A stretch of 15,910 nt of DNA from Bacillota bacterium (GTDB lineage Bacteria > Bacillota > Clostridia > Lachnospirales > Cellulosilyticaceae), in the NCBI GenBank assembly GCA_023436395.1, contig JAEZJJ010000099.1, positions 1 through 15,910 on the forward strand. Reading direction: 5' to 3'. This document shows positions 14,187-15,910 of the stretch, one piece after another. A program made the position numbers and the translations under genes. The notes beneath the pieces were generated by a model. The model had not been told where the DNA came from. It made no database searches and was given only the letters and a program-made list of their open reading frames with translations. Within the stretch, counting starts at the first letter, position 1. Every line of letters starts with the position of its first letter.

Positions 14187-15321
14187 AGCTTTTTTTAAGA
14201 TATTAAAGAGTCAAAAAGTATCTATAGCTGTTTATATAGGAATCTTTTTAGCTATTACACTCATTTATAGTGGAGTAGGTGGAAGTAGTGCAACTACAAG
14301 CTTTGAAGAAAGTATAACAAGAGTAGCTATTTTTAACGAAGATGAATCAAATGAAATAACAGAAGGATTAAAAGATTATTTAGCACCACATGCTGAATAT
14401 ATAGAAATAGAAGATTCATCAGAGCGTATTCAAGATGCACTTTTCTTTAGAGCCGTAGAGTATGTTATTCGTATACCTAAAGGTTTTACGCAGCAATTAA
14501 TGAAGGGAGAACAACCACAATTAAGTTGTATAATAATTCCTGATAGTAGTGCTGGTGTTTATATTGATTTATTAATAGAGGAATATTTAAATACGTGTAA
14601 GTTATACCTTAATAATGTGGATGGATTAACTAAAGAACAGATAGCTGAATATGTAAAAAAAGATTTGTCGATTCAAACAGAGGTAAAATTAAAAGAAGCT
14701 AATAAGAAAAATAATCTTATAAATTATATCAATTATCTAGCTTACGCTTTCTTAAGTATCTTCACTGTAGGGCTTTCGGCTATTATTAATGTATTAAATA
14801 AGAGTATGATTAAAAAGAGAAATAGTTGTAGCCCGATGAAACCCAATAATATCAATCTACAGATATTGCTAGGATGTACAGTATTTACAATTGTGGTATG
14901 GGGAGTATTAACAGGAATTGGATTTATTATTAATCAACAAAGATTATTTACAGAAAAGGGAATATGCTTTGGTATTAACTCATTTGTACTTGCATTATGT
15001 ACGGCAAGCATCAGCTTTTTAGTAGGGCTGATTATAACAGACAAGAAGACTACTATCTTTATTTGTAATATATTATCATTGGGGTTATGCCTCATTAGTG
15101 GTGTGTTCGTGCCACAATCATTTTTAGGCAGTGAAGTAATTAAAATAGCTTGTTTTAATCCTGTATATTGGTTTGTAAAAGCAAATGAGGGTATTAATAC
15201 AGCAACAAATATTACATTATCATCCAGTGTTGTAAGAGCTATAGGGATTCAGGTTGTATTTGCTGCGGTAATTACCATGATTGCATTAGTAATTAGTAAA
15301 AAGAAGAAACTAGATTATTAA
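14173..15321 (+). CDS. ABC-2 type permease, second subunit (LnrN-like)
   Basis: The 382-residue protein has the same plan as the preceding permease: one N-terminal helix (about 15-33), an external domain (about 34-185), and five or so helices from about 190 to the end. The C-terminal tail is SKKKKLDY. It contains the ABC-2 pattern SLGLCLISGVFVPQSFLGSEVIKIACFNPVYWFVKANEGI, which resembles the segment before the last helix in this family. The start is supported by GGAGG (14161-14165) eight bases upstream, inside the end of the first permease gene. The two subunits are divergent in sequence despite equal length, so they probably form a heterodimer and not a recent tandem duplicate. Confidence 0.92.
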   Translation: MPVYKAFFKILKSQKVSIAVYIGIFLAITLIYSGVGGSSATTSFEESITRVAIFNEDESNEITEGLKDYLAPHAEYIEIEDSSERIQDALFFRAVEYVIRIPKGFTQQLMKGEQPQLSCIIIPDSSAGVYIDLLIEEYLNTCKLYLNNVDGLTKEQIAEYVKKDLSIQTEVKLKEANKKNNLINYINYLAYAFLSIFTVGLSAIINVLNKSMIKKRNSCSPMKPNNINLQILLGCTVFTIVVWGVLTGIGFIINQQRLFTEKGICFGINSFVLALCTASISFLVGLIITDKKTTIFICNILSLGLCLISGVFVPQSFLGSEVIKIACFNPVYWFVKANEGINTATNITLSSSVVRAIGIQVVFAAVITMIALVISKKKKLDY

Positions 15322-15636
15322 TCTAATCAAATTCAAGCAGCAATAGGGGGATTAATTTGAAATAGAGAAACATATTTAGATTAATAAATAGAATATTATT
15401 AAGTAGGGGAGCTATGAAACTAAGAACTTAGTATTAAGCTCCTTTTACTATATTAAGTTTAAACCAACTTAGTTCTATATTAAAGAAAACAACCTAGCAT
15501 ATTCCATGACCAAGAGTAATAATATTTAAGATGAAGGGGAGTGGCGTATATATGTAAAAACATATAATAATCATTTAAATAATGATGAGAGGATTAAAAA
15601 AACAAATATCAAATAGATGAATTAAAACTGATAAAA
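15322..15636. other. Gene-free AT-rich spacer after the ABC-2 operon
   Basis: I find no credible gene here. It holds nested inverted repeats (TTATTAATCTAA 15315-15326 with 15376-15387; TCAAATT 15327-15333 with 15354-15360), the operon terminator at 15408-15446, and short repeats of ACTAAG/CTTAGT. The remainder, up to the rRNA-type promoters, is featureless. Confidence 0.6.
15408..15446 (+). terminator. Probable terminator of the ABC-2 operon
   Basis: GGAGCT (15408-15413) pairs with AGCTCC (15437-15442). Inside it ACTAAG (15419-15424) pairs with CTTAGT (15427-15432), and TTTT follows. It lies about 85 bases after the last permease stop. Confidence 0.6.
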
Positions 15637-15647
15637 TGGTATATAAT
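15637..15647 (+). promoter_or_regulatory. Possible upstream tandem rRNA promoter
   Basis: TGGTATATAAT contains a perfect TATAAT (15642-15647) and can also be read as an extended -10 (TGG then TATATA). No good -35 is present. Tandem promoters are common for Firmicute rRNA operons. Confidence 0.35.
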
Positions 15648-15711
15648 AAGGCTTATCATCATAAACAAAAAGTCGAATCAAAAAGAAATATAAAAAAGTT
15701 GTAAAAAGGTG

Positions 15712-15740
15712 TTGACTTATGCAAGGCAATCATGTAATAT
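15712..15740 (+). promoter_or_regulatory. Strong rRNA-type promoter
   Basis: TTGACT (15712-15717) and TAATAT (15735-15740) have exactly 17 bases between them. An A-rich tract (15661-15708) directly upstream resembles an UP element. No protein gene follows within the window, and a boxA-like leader does. This suggests that the promoter drives an rRNA operon beginning beyond the right edge. Confidence 0.75.
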
Positions 15741-15786
15741 TATACAAGTCAGCGGCGAACAGCAGCAGACAATAAGCCTTGATAAT

Positions 15787-15910
15787 AATGAACTTTGAAA
15801 ACAAAATAGTAACTATAAACCAGTCGATTCATTACGTCTCTATTAAGAGATGAGAATCAGTACATTTGTACTAAGTAAAATAGTCAGTAACAGAAATGTT
15901 ACACGGACAA
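15787..15910 (+). promoter_or_regulatory. Structured rRNA leader with boxA-like element
   Basis: AACTTTGAAAACAAA (15791 on) resembles the CTTTGAAAAC boxA-type antitermination element found in Firmicute rRNA leaders. Three small hairpins follow: TCTCT/AGAGA around 15837-15850, AGTACA-TT-TGTACT (15859-15872), and GTAACA-GAAA-TGTTAC (15887-15902) with a GNRA tetraloop. No 16S start motif is reached before the edge, so the operon is inferred. Confidence 0.6.

Noticed and set aside
15636..15704. 22-codon frame starting MVYNKAYHHKQKVESK
   Set aside because: No ribosome binding site, and it overlaps the rRNA-type promoter region.
1..15910. CRISPR array, insertion sequence or prophage
   Set aside because: No regularly spaced repeats, transposase, integrase or phage structural gene is present. 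The inverted repeats are single and lie at gene ends.

Overview
The window is AT-rich, with strong AGGAGG-type ribosome binding sites and families typical of low-GC Firmicutes. It looks like chromosomal DNA from an anaerobic clostridium. A Cellulosilyticum/Lachnospirales-like genome would fit, but that is an impression and not a proven assignment.

Layout: (1) Positions 1-440 hold the tail of an rRNA operon: the 3' end of 23S, 5S, an initiator tRNA-Met and a terminator. (2) 678-1367 encodes an unrecognised two-helix membrane protein. (3) 1609-4593, all on the minus strand, is a pyroglutamate/gamma-glutamyl module: a DUF969/DUF979 membrane protein pair, pyroglutamyl peptidase (pcp) and a gamma-glutamylcyclotransferase-like enzyme. 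Hairpin terminators separate pcp from both neighbours. (4) 5041-8960 is a MacB-type ATPase translationally coupled to a 1071-residue FtsX-family permease carrying a coiled coil of about 265 residues. (5) 9098-10225 encodes a tocopherol-cyclase-like protein. (6) 10227-15321 is a divergent regulatory/transport locus: a NarL-type histidine kinase and response regulator on minus, and an ABC-2 ATPase plus two ABC-2 permeases on plus. The shared promoter region contains a TGACA-TT-TGTCA palindrome. The gene content matches the Bacillus LnrJK/LnrLMN arrangement used against membrane-active linear polyenes. (7) 15322-15910 has no gene. It ends in an rRNA-type promoter and a boxA-like structured leader, so a second rRNA operon in the same orientation probably begins just beyond the window.

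The protein-coding segment is therefore an island of about 15 kb lying between two apparently tandem rRNA operons. Half of it is membrane export machinery with a sensor. The other half is salvage of pyroglutamyl or gamma-glutamyl compounds.

The most unusual local signal is in front of pcp. A perfect AGGAGG lies 48 bases from the ATG, but the two are separated by an 8-bp hairpin whose folding would leave a normal 9-base spacing.
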